Shown here: piece by piece, positions 18,355 to 28,919 of the stretch | Layout of the letters: each line of letters opens with the position of its first letter | Position numbering within the stretch: position 1 is the stretch's first letter | Source of the DNA: Rugamonas violacea | GTDB taxonomy: Bacteria; Pseudomonadota; Gammaproteobacteria; Burkholderiales; Burkholderiaceae_D | Assembly: GCF_016461825.1 (NCBI RefSeq) | Contig: NZ_JAEMNU010000123.1 | Location: 248,683-289,237, forward strand | Direction: 5' to 3' | Length of the DNA: 40,555 nt | Position numbers and translations under genes: made by a program | Notes under the pieces: generated by a model | Seen by the model: the letters and a program-made list of their open reading frames with translations, nothing else | Told to the model about the DNA's origin: nothing | Databases searched by the model: none

Positions 18355-18432
18355 CAAACCCAGGGGCGCAAACTGGGGTCAGACCCCGACGGGTCTGACC
18401 CCGGCTTCACGCCTGTGGGTTTGGCTGGCCTG
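18355..18432. repeat. composite palindromic repeat, copy 2
   Basis: GGGGTCAGACCCC (18375-18387), GAC and GGGTCTGACCCC (18391-18402) form an inverted pair. The outer flanks extend the symmetry: AAACCCAGGGGCGCAAACT on the left, and its imperfect complement ending GTGGGTTTGGC on the right. The left arm has the CAAACT-type flank and the right arm the GTGAAGCC-type, the reverse of copy 1. It lies between the DUF5335 start and the end of ppa. Confidence 0.85.
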
Positions 18433-18450
18433 CCAAGCCCCTTGCCGAGC

Positions 18451-18490
18451 AAAAAAAAACGCACCCCGCCGTGGCGTGGGTGCGTTTTTT
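18451..18490. terminator. strong bidirectional intrinsic terminator after ppa
   Basis: AAAAAACGCACCC (18454-18466) and GGGTGCGTTTTTT (18478-18490) are perfectly complementary around an 11-nt loop. A run of A precedes and a run of T follows the GC stem, so it can stop transcription in both directions. It mainly serves ppa on the minus strand. Confidence 0.9.
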
Positions 18491-18521
18491 AAAGGACCGG
18501 GCGGCGCGGACGCCGCGCCGA

Positions 18522-19064
18522 TTAGCCCTCCGGGTTTTCTTTTTTGTACGACGCGACGCCGTTCAGGATTTCCTGTTTCGCATCTTCAACGCCGTACCAG
18601 CCGTCGATCTTGACCCATTTGCCTTTTTCCAGATCTTTGTAGTGCTCGAAGAAATGCTGGATCTGGCGCAGGCGCAGTTCGTTCAGGTCTTCCGGCTTCT
18701 GCCAGTGGCTGTAGATCGACAGAACCTTGTCGACCGGCACGGCCAGGACTTTGGCGTCTTCACCGGATTCGTCGGTCATCTTCAGCACGCCGATGGGACG
18801 GCAGCGCACCACCACGCCCGGGATCAGCGGGAACGGGGTGATCACCAGCACGTCGACCGGGTCGCCGTCGTCGGACAGGGTGTTCGGCACGTAGCCGTAG
18901 TTGCACGGGTAGTGCATCGCAGTGCCCATGAAACGGTCGACGAAGATCGCGCCCGATTCCTTGTCGACTTCATATTTGATCGGATCGGCGTTCATCGGGA
19001 TTTCGATGATCACGTTGAAATCGTTGGGCAGATCGCGGCCGGATGGTACTTTATTCAAGCTCAT
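18522..19064 (-). CDS. ppa: inorganic pyrophosphatase
   Basis: This 180-residue family I pyrophosphatase hydrolyses PPi to phosphate and drives biosynthetic reactions forward. The metal-binding signature DDGDPVDVLV is intact, with YEVDKESGAIFVDRF and YPCNYGYVPNTL upstream and HWQKPEDLNEL later. E. coli Ppa has 176 residues. GAGGAAA lies just before the ATG. It is monocistronic, ending in the strong terminator at 18451-18490. Confidence 0.98.
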   Translation of the reverse strand: MSLNKVPSGRDLPNDFNVIIEIPMNADPIKYEVDKESGAIFVDRFMGTAMHYPCNYGYVPNTLSDDGDPVDVLVITPFPLIPGVVVRCRPIGVLKMTDESGEDAKVLAVPVDKVLSIYSHWQKPEDLNELRLRQIQHFFEHYKDLEKGKWVKIDGWYGVEDAKQEILNGVASYKKENPEG

Positions 19065-19144
19065 GGGGTTTCCTCGTTATGCATGCAAATGGTTTAACCG
19101 CGTAATTATAGCGAGTTGAAGCGTACTTGTGCGATGCAGCAGGC

Positions 19145-19225
19145 AAAACAAACCCCGCGGCGCAAATCTAGGGTCGGACCCCGCGGGGTCCGACCCTGGC
19201 GGTTCGCCCTTGGGTGGTGTTGAAG
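19145..19225. repeat. composite palindromic repeat, copy 3
   Basis: The centre (19171-19196) is a perfect 26-bp palindrome whose left half is GGGTCGGACCCCG. The left flank reads GCGCAAATCTA and the right flank, read inward on the other strand, GCGAACCGCCA, so this copy has the same arm order as copy 2. It lies between the ppa start and the hem operon terminator. Confidence 0.85.
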
Positions 19226-19256
19226 GGTCGCCGCCCCGGCAAAGGAAGAACTGGCA

Positions 19257-19282
19257 CAAAAAACCCGTCGCGGGGACGGGTT
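19257..19282 (-). terminator. intrinsic terminator of the hemCDXY operon
   Basis: On the minus strand AACCCGTC (19282-19275), a 5-nt loop and GACGGGTT (19269-19262) form an 8-bp stem followed by TTTTTTG. It lies 7 bp after the hemY stop. Confidence 0.85.
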
Positions 19283-19288
19283 CGGGGA

Positions 19289-20485
19289 TCACAGGATGGT
19301 GGCCAGGGCGCACTGTCGGTAGTGGTTGGCGGCCTCTTCCGGCTGCTGCAGCGCGTCGTGCAGCTGCGCCAGCTTGAGGTGGGATTCGCGCACCATGCGC
19401 GAGTCGCTGGCGTCGGACAGGGCCTGCTCCAGATAGCGCTGGGCCTTGCCCCACAGCTTCTGCTTCAGGCACAGCGAGCCCAGGGTCAGCGCCAGCTCGG
19501 CGTCGGTCGGCCGCTCGCGCAACCAGCCTTCGCAATGCTCGATCTGCGTCAGCAGGGCCGGCGTGCCGGCCGGCGCCGCCGCTTCGCGGTAGGCGCGCAC
19601 CACCCGCTCGTCCCAGTCGGCCGCCAGGGCCGCCTCGGCGACTTGGCGGGCCTCGTCGTGCAGGCCACGGGCGTTCAGCGCGGTGGCGGCGCGGCAGGCG
19701 ACGAAGGGCTTGATGCGGTCGGCCGCCGGCACGCTGGCCCAGACGCGGCGCACCGATTCGGCGTCGTGCGCCGCGTCGGACAGCAGATCGTCGTAGGCCA
19801 GCTCGCGCAGGCGCGACGACAGCGCCGGATGCAGGGCGCGGTGCTTGTCGAGCGAACGCACCAGGCGCAACACTTCCGGCCAGTTCTTGGCCTGCTGTTG
19901 GGCCTTCAAGGACCATTGCAACGCATGGATGTGGCGGGTGCCGCTGGCGTTGAGCTCGCGCACCGCCTCCAGCGCCGCTTCCGGCTGGTGGTCGTCGACC
20001 AGCAGTTCGGTCATCGTCATCAGGCGCGCGGTTTTCAGCACGGGATCGTCGCTCAGCCGGGCCAGCCAGTTGTCGCGGCGCGCCGTCTGGCGCATGCGGT
20101 GGGCGGCGCGGGCGCCGATCAGCGCGGCCACGCCGGCGTTTTCCGGCAGTTCGGCGGCGCGCAGGGCGGCTTTTTCGGCGTGGCCGAAGCGGCCCTCGAA
20201 CAGCGCCTTGAGCGCCTCGCGCAGACCCTTGTTGCCGTCGCGCTCACGCTTGCGCTGGCGATAGCTGGCAACCCGGCCGGGCATTTTGACGGTGGCGCGG
20301 AAGGCACGGATCAGCACGTACAACAGTACGAACAGCAGCACTTGCAGCACGACGAAGAAGTTCAAGGACAGGTCGATCCGGTGCGGCGGGTAGAACAGCA
20401 CCACGTTGCCCGGATTGAAACGCGCCGTCACGGCGATACCGATGGCGGCGGCCATCAAGGCGAGTAACCAGAGGAATAAGCGCAT
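19289..20485 (-). CDS. hemY: HemY-like TPR membrane protein
   Basis: This 398-residue proteobacterial HemY is unrelated to Gram-positive protoporphyrinogen oxidase HemY. It has two N-terminal membrane helices (about 4-22 and 42-62) forming the HemY_N domain with NPGNVVLFYPPHRIDLSL. A tetratricopeptide-like helical region (about 85-395) ends YLEQALSDASDS and REHLKLAQLHDALQQPEEA-type repeats. The biochemical role is unsettled; a scaffold for late haem-pathway enzymes is one idea. It starts 2 bp after hemX and ends the operon at a terminator. Confidence 0.93.
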   Translation of the reverse strand: MRLFLWLLALMAAAIGIAVTARFNPGNVVLFYPPHRIDLSLNFFVVLQVLLFVLLYVLIRAFRATVKMPGRVASYRQRKRERDGNKGLREALKALFEGRFGHAEKAALRAAELPENAGVAALIGARAAHRMRQTARRDNWLARLSDDPVLKTARLMTMTELLVDDHQPEAALEAVRELNASGTRHIHALQWSLKAQQQAKNWPEVLRLVRSLDKHRALHPALSSRLRELAYDDLLSDAAHDAESVRRVWASVPAADRIKPFVACRAATALNARGLHDEARQVAEAALAADWDERVVRAYREAAAPAGTPALLTQIEHCEGWLRERPTDAELALTLGSLCLKQKLWGKAQRYLEQALSDASDSRMVRESHLKLAQLHDALQQPEEAANHYRQCALATIL

Positions 20486-20487
20486 GG

Positions 20488-21711
20488 TTAAGGTTTCGCC
20501 TTGTAGTTACGCACCGCGTTCAGGCTGTCGGCCAAGGTCGGCATGTCGATCGCCAGATTGCTGGCCTGCACCTGGCGCAGCAGCGCCTGCACGGTCTGGG
20601 TCTGCTTGGCGCGCACGTCGAAGTACTTGACCAGCGCCTCCTGGGCGGCGATCAGATCGCTGCGGAAGGCCGTCTCGTTGCGCGACAGCAGGGCCATGCG
20701 GGCGTTGAGCAGGCGCAGCTTGAGGTTCTCGCGCAGGAAGTAGGCCTGGCTCGGCGACAGCATCAGCGCGTCCGGCGTTTCCACGCTGCGCACCCGCACC
20801 AGCTGGCGCACGTCGGTCCACATCTCGCTGCTCCAGCTGGTCCAGACCTCTTGCAACTTGAGCAGCCACGGGCTGGTCGGTTCCGGCTCGACCAGCTTGC
20901 CGCCCTTCATCTGCTTCGGCTTGGGCTTCTTCTCGGCCGGCGCCGGCAGCGTCGGCTTCTCGTCGGCCAGCATCGGCAGCATGTCGACCTGGGCGATCAC
21001 GCTGTCGATGCGCAGCGCCACGCCGACCGAGTCGACGCTCGGCAGGGCCTTGAGTTTTTCGGTGTCCTTGGCGATGGCGCGGCGGATCGTGATGAACTGC
21101 GGCTTGTCCGAGCGCGACAGGCTGCGGTCGGCGTTTTGCAGCGCGATCAGCGCGCCCGGCACGTTGCCGGCCAGTTGCAGCTGCTGGCTGGCGGTCGACA
21201 GCACTTGCTCGATCTCGGTCAGCGCCCACTCGTCGCGGTTCTTCGACAGGTCCTGGTACAACTGCTCCAGGGCCAGTTGCTGGCTCTGCGCCTCGACGGC
21301 CTTGTTTTCCAGCAGGCCGACCTTGCCCTGCAGTTCCTTGTTGGCTTCCTGCGCGGCGCGCACGATGGTGCCGGTCTCGGCGTTGCTGGCGTCGCCCTTT
21401 TGCAGGCGGCGCGCCATCTCCTCGCGCAGATTGCGCACCTGGTTGTGCGACGACCAGGTCTGGCCGGCCAGCAGGATGCCGAGGGTGATGACGGCGATCA
21501 CCAGCGGTTGCTGCAGCGTCTCGGCCAGGCCGGGCGCGGCCGAAGCGGCCGAAGCGGCGGGCGTGGCCGGTGTGGCCGGTGTGGCTGGTGTGGCGGGCGC
21601 AGCCGGAGCGGCGGGCGCGGGCGTGGGTGGCGCCGACGGCGCCGGCGGCGGCGTCGACGGCGTCTCGCCGGCGGAGTTCACGGTTTCGGGTAATGTAGGC
21701 AATTCGTTCAT
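20488..21711 (-). CDS. hemX: HemX-like protein (annotated uroporphyrinogen-III C-methyltransferase)
   Basis: The protein has 407 residues. A low-complexity Pro/Ala/Thr head (about 10-70, with repeated TPATPATPA) precedes one membrane helix (about 72-92, PLVIAVITLGILLAG). A coiled-coil region (NLREEMARRLQKG) and a periplasmic helical domain follow, typical of HemX (IEQVLSTASQQLQLAGNVPG, ALQNADRSL). Despite the common annotation, the SAM-binding methyltransferase motifs of CobA are not visible, so enzymatic activity is doubtful. It overlaps hemD by ATGA and precedes hemY by 2 bp, a fully coupled operon. The head is encoded by imperfect 9-bp repeats near 21560-21600. Confidence 0.9.
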   Translation of the reverse strand: MNELPTLPETVNSAGETPSTPPPAPSAPPTPAPAAPAAPATPATPATPATPAASAASAAPGLAETLQQPLVIAVITLGILLAGQTWSSHNQVRNLREEMARRLQKGDASNAETGTIVRAAQEANKELQGKVGLLENKAVEAQSQQLALEQLYQDLSKNRDEWALTEIEQVLSTASQQLQLAGNVPGALIALQNADRSLSRSDKPQFITIRRAIAKDTEKLKALPSVDSVGVALRIDSVIAQVDMLPMLADEKPTLPAPAEKKPKPKQMKGGKLVEPEPTSPWLLKLQEVWTSWSSEMWTDVRQLVRVRSVETPDALMLSPSQAYFLRENLKLRLLNARMALLSRNETAFRSDLIAAQEALVKYFDVRAKQTQTVQALLRQVQASNLAIDMPTLADSLNAVRNYKAKP

Positions 21712-22514
21712 GGGTGTGATTGTAACGCGGCCAGTAGACGTTCGTCGCCTGAACCTGTCAGCGTCAGTCGGGTAAAGCCGAGATTATTCGCCGTTTCGGC
21801 AATCCGGGCGTGGGGCACGATCAAATGCTGTTGTTGCATCATTACAACATACTTCTGTTGCGTCGCGTCAGTTTTTTCTGTGCCGCCGTCCGCCGCATCC
21901 ATCTCCGCCAACAAGGCCAGCAGGCCGCGCAGCGCCTCCGAGCTGGTGATGACCCAGTCGTTGGCCTGCGCCAGCAGACGCCGCAAGGTGGCGCGCAAGG
22001 CCGCCGTCAGCGGCGGCACCGAACGACGGTAGGCCGGCACCACGTCGACCACGGCGCCGGCCGCGCGCAGGCCGTCGGCCATCAGCTCGCGGCCGCTGTC
22101 GCCGCGCACGATCAGCACGCGGCGGCCGCGCAGGGCCGCCAGGTCGAGCGTCTGCAGCAGGTGTTCGGAGTCGCTCTTGCTGGCGTCGGCGGGGCTGACG
22201 ATGTCGACCTCGGCCGGCGTGACGCCGTGCGCCGCCAGCGCCGTGCGGCTGCCCTCGCCCAGCACGGCCAGCTTGACGCCGGCCGGCCAATGCGCGATGT
22301 GGGCGAAGGCGGCGTCGATGGCGTTGGGCGAGACGAAGGCCACCAGCGCGTAGTCGGCCAGGCCGGCCAGCGCGGCGCGCAGCGGGCCGCTGTCGGCCAG
22401 TTCGCCGATTTCCAGCAGCGGCAGCAGCTCGACCGGACGGCCGAGCGCGCGCACCCGCTCGGCCAGCGGCCGCGCCTGCGCCAGTGGCCGGGTGATGACG
22501 ACGGTGTCAGGCAT
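21708..22514 (-). CDS. hemD: uroporphyrinogen-III synthase
   Basis: The protein has 268 residues and cyclises hydroxymethylbilane with inversion of ring D to uroporphyrinogen III. The family is poorly conserved, but VVITRPLAQARPLAERVRAL at the start, ALVAFVSPNAIDAAFAH, and the central VLIVRGDSGRELMADGLRAA with a Tyr in VPAYRRS are characteristic. The ATG at 22514 overlaps the hemC stop by 8 bp, and its own stop overlaps the hemX start by 4 bp. Confidence 0.94.
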   Translation of the reverse strand: MPDTVVITRPLAQARPLAERVRALGRPVELLPLLEIGELADSGPLRAALAGLADYALVAFVSPNAIDAAFAHIAHWPAGVKLAVLGEGSRTALAAHGVTPAEVDIVSPADASKSDSEHLLQTLDLAALRGRRVLIVRGDSGRELMADGLRAAGAVVDVVPAYRRSVPPLTAALRATLRRLLAQANDWVITSSEALRGLLALLAEMDAADGGTEKTDATQQKYVVMMQQQHLIVPHARIAETANNLGFTRLTLTGSGDERLLAALQSHP

Positions 22515-23589
22515 CGGCGGCGTCGGCGGCGGCCTGCGGCTCTGCCACAAGCTCGGCCAGACAGACCGACAAAATGCTGACGGCGTCCTGCTCGCTGAGC
22601 AACCGGGCCACGGCGGCGCCCAATTGCTCGGCCGTGTCGGCGGCGCCGCGCACCTCGGCGCTGGCCATGCGGCTGCCGTCCGGCGTGGCGACCATGGCGC
22701 GCAGGTGCATCTGGCCGTCGGCGATGGTGGCGAAGGCGGCCAGCGGCACCTGGCAGCTGCCGCCGAACACCTTCGACACCTTGCGTTCGGCCGTCACGGC
22801 CTGGGCGGTGGCCAGGTGGTTCAGCGGCGCCAGCAGCGCGCGCAGGTCGATGCCGTCGTCGCGCTCGGCGATCTCGATCGCCATCGCGCCCTGGCCGGCG
22901 GCCGGCAGGCTGTCCTCCGGCGCCAGCAGGGCGCGGATGCGCCCGGGCAGGCCGAGGCGCTTGAGGCCGGCGGCGGCCAGGATGATGGCGGCGTAGTCGC
23001 CCCGGTCCAGCTTGCCCAGACGGGTGTCCAGGTTGCCGCGCAGCGGCTTGATCACCAGTTGCGGGTAGCGCGCCGCGATCAGCGACTGGCGCCGCAGGCT
23101 GCTGGTGCCGACCACCGCGCCCGGCGGCAGCTCGGCCAACGAGGCGTAGTCGTTGGAGACGAAGGCGTCGCGCGGGTCTTCGCGTTCCAGCACGGCGGCC
23201 AGGGCGAAGCCCGCGGGCAGCTCCATCGGCACGTCCTTCAGCGAATGCACGGCCAGATCGGCGCGGCCCTCGGCCATCGCCACCTCCAGTTCCTTGACGA
23301 ACAGGCCCTTGCCGCCGACCTTGGACAGGGTGCGGTCGAGGATTTGATCGCCCCGCGTCGTCATTCCCAGAATCTCCACGCTGCACTGCGGATATAATTG
23401 TGTCAAGCGCGCGCGGACATGCTCGGCCTGCCACATGGCGAGCCGGCTTTCCCGCGAGGCGATGACTAATCTGGATGGGGTAGCTTGGGCCAATTCGGAT
23501 GTTTTCAAAACCAGTTCTTTCGCTGTAGCTGACGCTAACCGGCGGTGGCCAGTTAATTCGCGCATGTTTAAGATCACAAATTTTATCAT
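22507..23589 (-). CDS. hemC: hydroxymethylbilane synthase (porphobilinogen deaminase)
   Basis: This 360-residue enzyme joins four porphobilinogens into hydroxymethylbilane. The dipyrromethane cofactor attaches to Cys279 (GGSCQVPLAAFA) and the catalytic Asp is Asp119 (HSLKDVP). SRLVIASRESRLAMWQAEHV marks the usual enzyme start near residue 38, so the first 35 or so residues are an extra, non-conserved leader. The ATG at 23589 follows AGAGGGG; a later in-frame ATG (codon 9) is also possible. It heads the hemCDXY operon and is divergent from ppc across 69 bp, which must hold both promoters. Confidence 0.96.
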   Translation of the reverse strand: MIKFVILNMRELTGHRRLASATAKELVLKTSELAQATPSRLVIASRESRLAMWQAEHVRARLTQLYPQCSVEILGMTTRGDQILDRTLSKVGGKGLFVKELEVAMAEGRADLAVHSLKDVPMELPAGFALAAVLEREDPRDAFVSNDYASLAELPPGAVVGTSSLRRQSLIAARYPQLVIKPLRGNLDTRLGKLDRGDYAAIILAAAGLKRLGLPGRIRALLAPEDSLPAAGQGAMAIEIAERDDGIDLRALLAPLNHLATAQAVTAERKVSKVFGGSCQVPLAAFATIADGQMHLRAMVATPDGSRMASAEVRGAADTAEQLGAAVARLLSEQDAVSILSVCLAELVAEPQAAADAADA

Positions 23590-23658
23590 GCGCCCCTCTT
23601 GCAGAACCGGGCCAAAAGCCTTTTGCACCGACATTCACCATTTTTCGCGGCAGATCAC

Positions 23659-26535
<2,877 letters not shown>

Positions 26536-26576
26536 ACGATTCGCCGGCCAGGCGAGCGGCGCGCTCACCCGCCGGG

Positions 26577-26617
26577 GGGCGGGAACGGCAAACTGCTGTT
26601 CCCGCCCTTTTTCTTTT
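26577..26617 (+). terminator. intrinsic terminator of ppc
   Basis: GGGCGGGAAC (26577-26586), an 11-nt loop and GTTCCCGCCC (26598-26607) form a 10-bp stem followed by TTTTTCTTTTT. The AT-rich DNA after it (26618-26680) probably carries the kinase promoter: AAGACA (26639-26644) and TACAAT (26663-26668) are 18 bp apart, a weak match. Confidence 0.92.
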
Positions 26618-26745
26618 TAAGAATGTTACATAAAAAGAAAGACAAATAGATAAAAGAAATATTACAATAAGTCAGCCCGTGCCCGCCCTCGCCTGTCCGC
26701 CGGATCGGCCGGTCCCCTTTGCGACGACGTCTGCTGGAGCCGACA

Positions 26746-28533
26746 ATGAAAAAATGGTCGATTGAAACTTGGAGCCTGGCCGGCATCGCCGCCGTGCTGG
26801 TGTTGATGGCCGCCATGGTCGGCGTGGTGGCGCACCAGAGCGGCCAGTCGGCCGAGGCCGACGAGCGGCTCAAGCAGGCGCGCGGCCGGGTGCTCTGGCT
26901 GGAACAGTTGCAGGCCCAGTTGTACCGCACCGAGATGCTCAGCGAGCGCCAGCCGGACGGCGCCGCCGACGCCAGCCGGGCCGCCGCCGTGCTGACCCTG
27001 CAGCGCCAGCTCGACCAGGGCGCGCCGCTGGCCGTCGGCAGCGACACCATGCCGCCGCTGCTGGCCCGCCTGCAACAACAGGTCCGCGCGATGCGCGCCG
27101 GCACGCCCGACGGCGAGCACGGCCTGGCCGGCATCGGCCTGCAGGTGCTCGGCATGATCGGCGCCGAGCGCGCCCAGCGCGACCGCATCCGCAAACAGGA
27201 CCGCGAGGAGCACGCCCAGCTGCGCCAGGGACTGATCCTGCTGCTGCTGGCGTTGACCGTGCTGAGCAGCGCCATCCTGCTGAAGATCCGCCGCCTGACC
27301 ATCGCCGGCCGGCGCGCCCTGACCGAGGCCAACGGCACGCTGGAGCGGCGCATCGGCGAGCGCACCGACCAGCTACAGCGGGCCAACGACCAGTTGCGCG
27401 CCGAGATCGAGGTGCGCAAGGCGGCCGAACAGGCGCAGGCGCACAGCGACGTGCAATTGCAGGAGATCATCTCGATGATGCCGGTGGCCCTGTTCATCAA
27501 GGACGCCGATTCGAATATCACGCTGATGAACGAGGCCTGCGAGAAGATGTGGGGCATGCCCTTCGCCGAGCTGCGCGGCAACCGCGGCGACGCCCACTTC
27601 CCGGCCGAGCAAATGGCCGGCTTCCTGGCCGACGACCGCGCCACCTTCGCCAGCGGCACGCTGCTGGTGCGCGAGGAGCAGGTGTGGGACGCCGCGCACC
27701 AAGAGAACCGCAGCGCGCAGACCTACAAGAAGCCGCTGTACGACGCCGCCGGCAAGCCGCTGCTGCTGATCGCCATGTGCGTCGACGTGACCGAGCGCAA
27801 GCGCGACGAGGACGCCCTGCAGCGCTCGCTGCAACAGTTGCGCGCGCTGTCCGACCACCAGGAGAACCTCAAGGAGGACGAGCAACGCCGCATCGCCCTC
27901 GACATCCACGACGAGCTGGGGCAGAACCTGATGGCGCTCAAGCTCGACGTGTCGATGCTGCACGCGCGCACCGGCGCCCGCCACGGCCGCCTGCACCGCG
28001 AGGCCGGCCGCGTGCTGGCCACGCTGGACGCCTCGATCCACTCGGTGCGCGCCATCATCGACGAGCTGCATCCCAGCGTGCTGGAACTGGGCCTGTGCGC
28101 GGCGGTCGAGTGGCAGTTGCAGCGGCTGGAACAGCGCAGCGGCCTGCGATGCTCGCTGCAACTGATCGACGACAGCGCCAACTGCTCGCTCGATCCGCGC
28201 CAGACCTCCAGCATTTTCCGCATCGTGCAGACGGCGCTGAGCAACATCAACCTGTTCGCCGGCGCCAGCGCGGTGCAGGTGTCCTTGAATTTGCAGCCGC
28301 GGCGCATGACCATCGTCATCACCGACGACGGCGTCGGCGAGCAGCACAGCGAGCAGCACGGCGAGCGTTCCCAGGTGGCCGCCTTCGGCCTGCGGGCGAT
28401 CCGCGAACGGGTCAACGCCTTCGGCGGCGAACTGATCATCGCGCGCCGCACCGACAGCGGCAGCTCGATGTCGATCCTGCTGCCCGGCCTGGAACAACAG
28501 GCCCGGCCGGCCGTGGCGATGGCGGCGGGCTAG
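26746..28533 (+). CDS. orphan sensor histidine kinase of the NarL/DegS type with PAS domain
   Basis: The protein has 595 residues. Membrane helices at about 11-29 and 162-180 enclose a periplasmic helical sensor of about 130 residues. A coiled coil (190-240), a PAS domain (about 240-350, MPVALFIKDADSNITLMNEA), a HisKA_3 dimerisation domain with phospho-acceptor His388 (ALDIHDELGQNLMALKLD) and a HATPase domain (about 485-580, ITDDGVGEQ) follow. The N-box reads RIVQTALSN, with Thr496 where the family normally has Glu, and the usual following His is Phe, so ATP binding or catalysis may be altered. No response regulator is adjacent. GGAG lies 8 nt before the ATG. Its stop overlaps the convergent small gene. 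Confidence 0.9.
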   Translation: MKKWSIETWSLAGIAAVLVLMAAMVGVVAHQSGQSAEADERLKQARGRVLWLEQLQAQLYRTEMLSERQPDGAADASRAAAVLTLQRQLDQGAPLAVGSDTMPPLLARLQQQVRAMRAGTPDGEHGLAGIGLQVLGMIGAERAQRDRIRKQDREEHAQLRQGLILLLLALTVLSSAILLKIRRLTIAGRRALTEANGTLERRIGERTDQLQRANDQLRAEIEVRKAAEQAQAHSDVQLQEIISMMPVALFIKDADSNITLMNEACEKMWGMPFAELRGNRGDAHFPAEQMAGFLADDRATFASGTLLVREEQVWDAAHQENRSAQTYKKPLYDAAGKPLLLIAMCVDVTERKRDEDALQRSLQQLRALSDHQENLKEDEQRRIALDIHDELGQNLMALKLDVSMLHARTGARHGRLHREAGRVLATLDASIHSVRAIIDELHPSVLELGLCAAVEWQLQRLEQRSGLRCSLQLIDDSANCSLDPRQTSSIFRIVQTALSNINLFAGASAVQVSLNLQPRRMTIVITDDGVGEQHSEQHGERSQVAAFGLRAIRERVNAFGGELIIARRTDSGSSMSILLPGLEQQARPAVAMAAG

Positions 28534-28724
28534 GCGCCGCCGCGCTTGTTGGCGGGAATCAGCCACCAGCCCAGTTGTTCGCGGATGCGCTCCGGCGCCG
28601 GCGGCACCGGCGGGACGTGGCGCCGCTCCAGGCGCGCCGGCGTCGCTGCCAGGCTGTTGGGCTTGTCGGTCAACTGCGCGGGCTGCGGCGCATCGGCTTG
28701 CTGGTCGGACTGATTGGGCTTCAT
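28530..28724 (-). CDS. small hypothetical protein
   Basis: This 64-residue protein has no signal peptide or membrane helix. The first half is Gln/Ala/Pro-rich and looks disordered; the C-terminal half (PPAPERIREQLGWWLIPANK) looks like a short folded motif with paired Trp. GAGG about 6 nt upstream of the ATG at 28724 supports translation. Its TAG overlaps the TAG of the convergent kinase gene in the sequence CTAG (28530-28533). I do not recognise the family. Confidence 0.6.
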   Translation of the reverse strand: MKPNQSDQQADAPQPAQLTDKPNSLAATPARLERRHVPPVPPAPERIREQLGWWLIPANKRGGA

Positions 28725-28863
28725 GCTCGCCTCACTGGCTGGACTTCTGGCGCTACGATTCCATGATGCGCCCGCCAACCGCGCGCCAATATGAGGAACA
28801 ACAAGGTCATCGCCACGCTGCCGTCGCTTTACACGCCAAGGACGGCGCAAGTTTTCCGGGACG

Positions 28864-28888
28864 AAAAAAAGGGAGGCCCGCGCCTCCC
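28864..28888 (-). terminator. intrinsic terminator of rpoD
   Basis: On the minus strand GGGAGGC (28888-28882), a 4-nt loop and GCCTCCC (28877-28871) form a 7-bp stem followed by TTTTTTT. It lies about 30 bp after the rpoD stop. Confidence 0.9.
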
Positions 28889-28919
28889 TTCTCTTTGTCC
28901 AAACGAACTAGCGCCGCGC

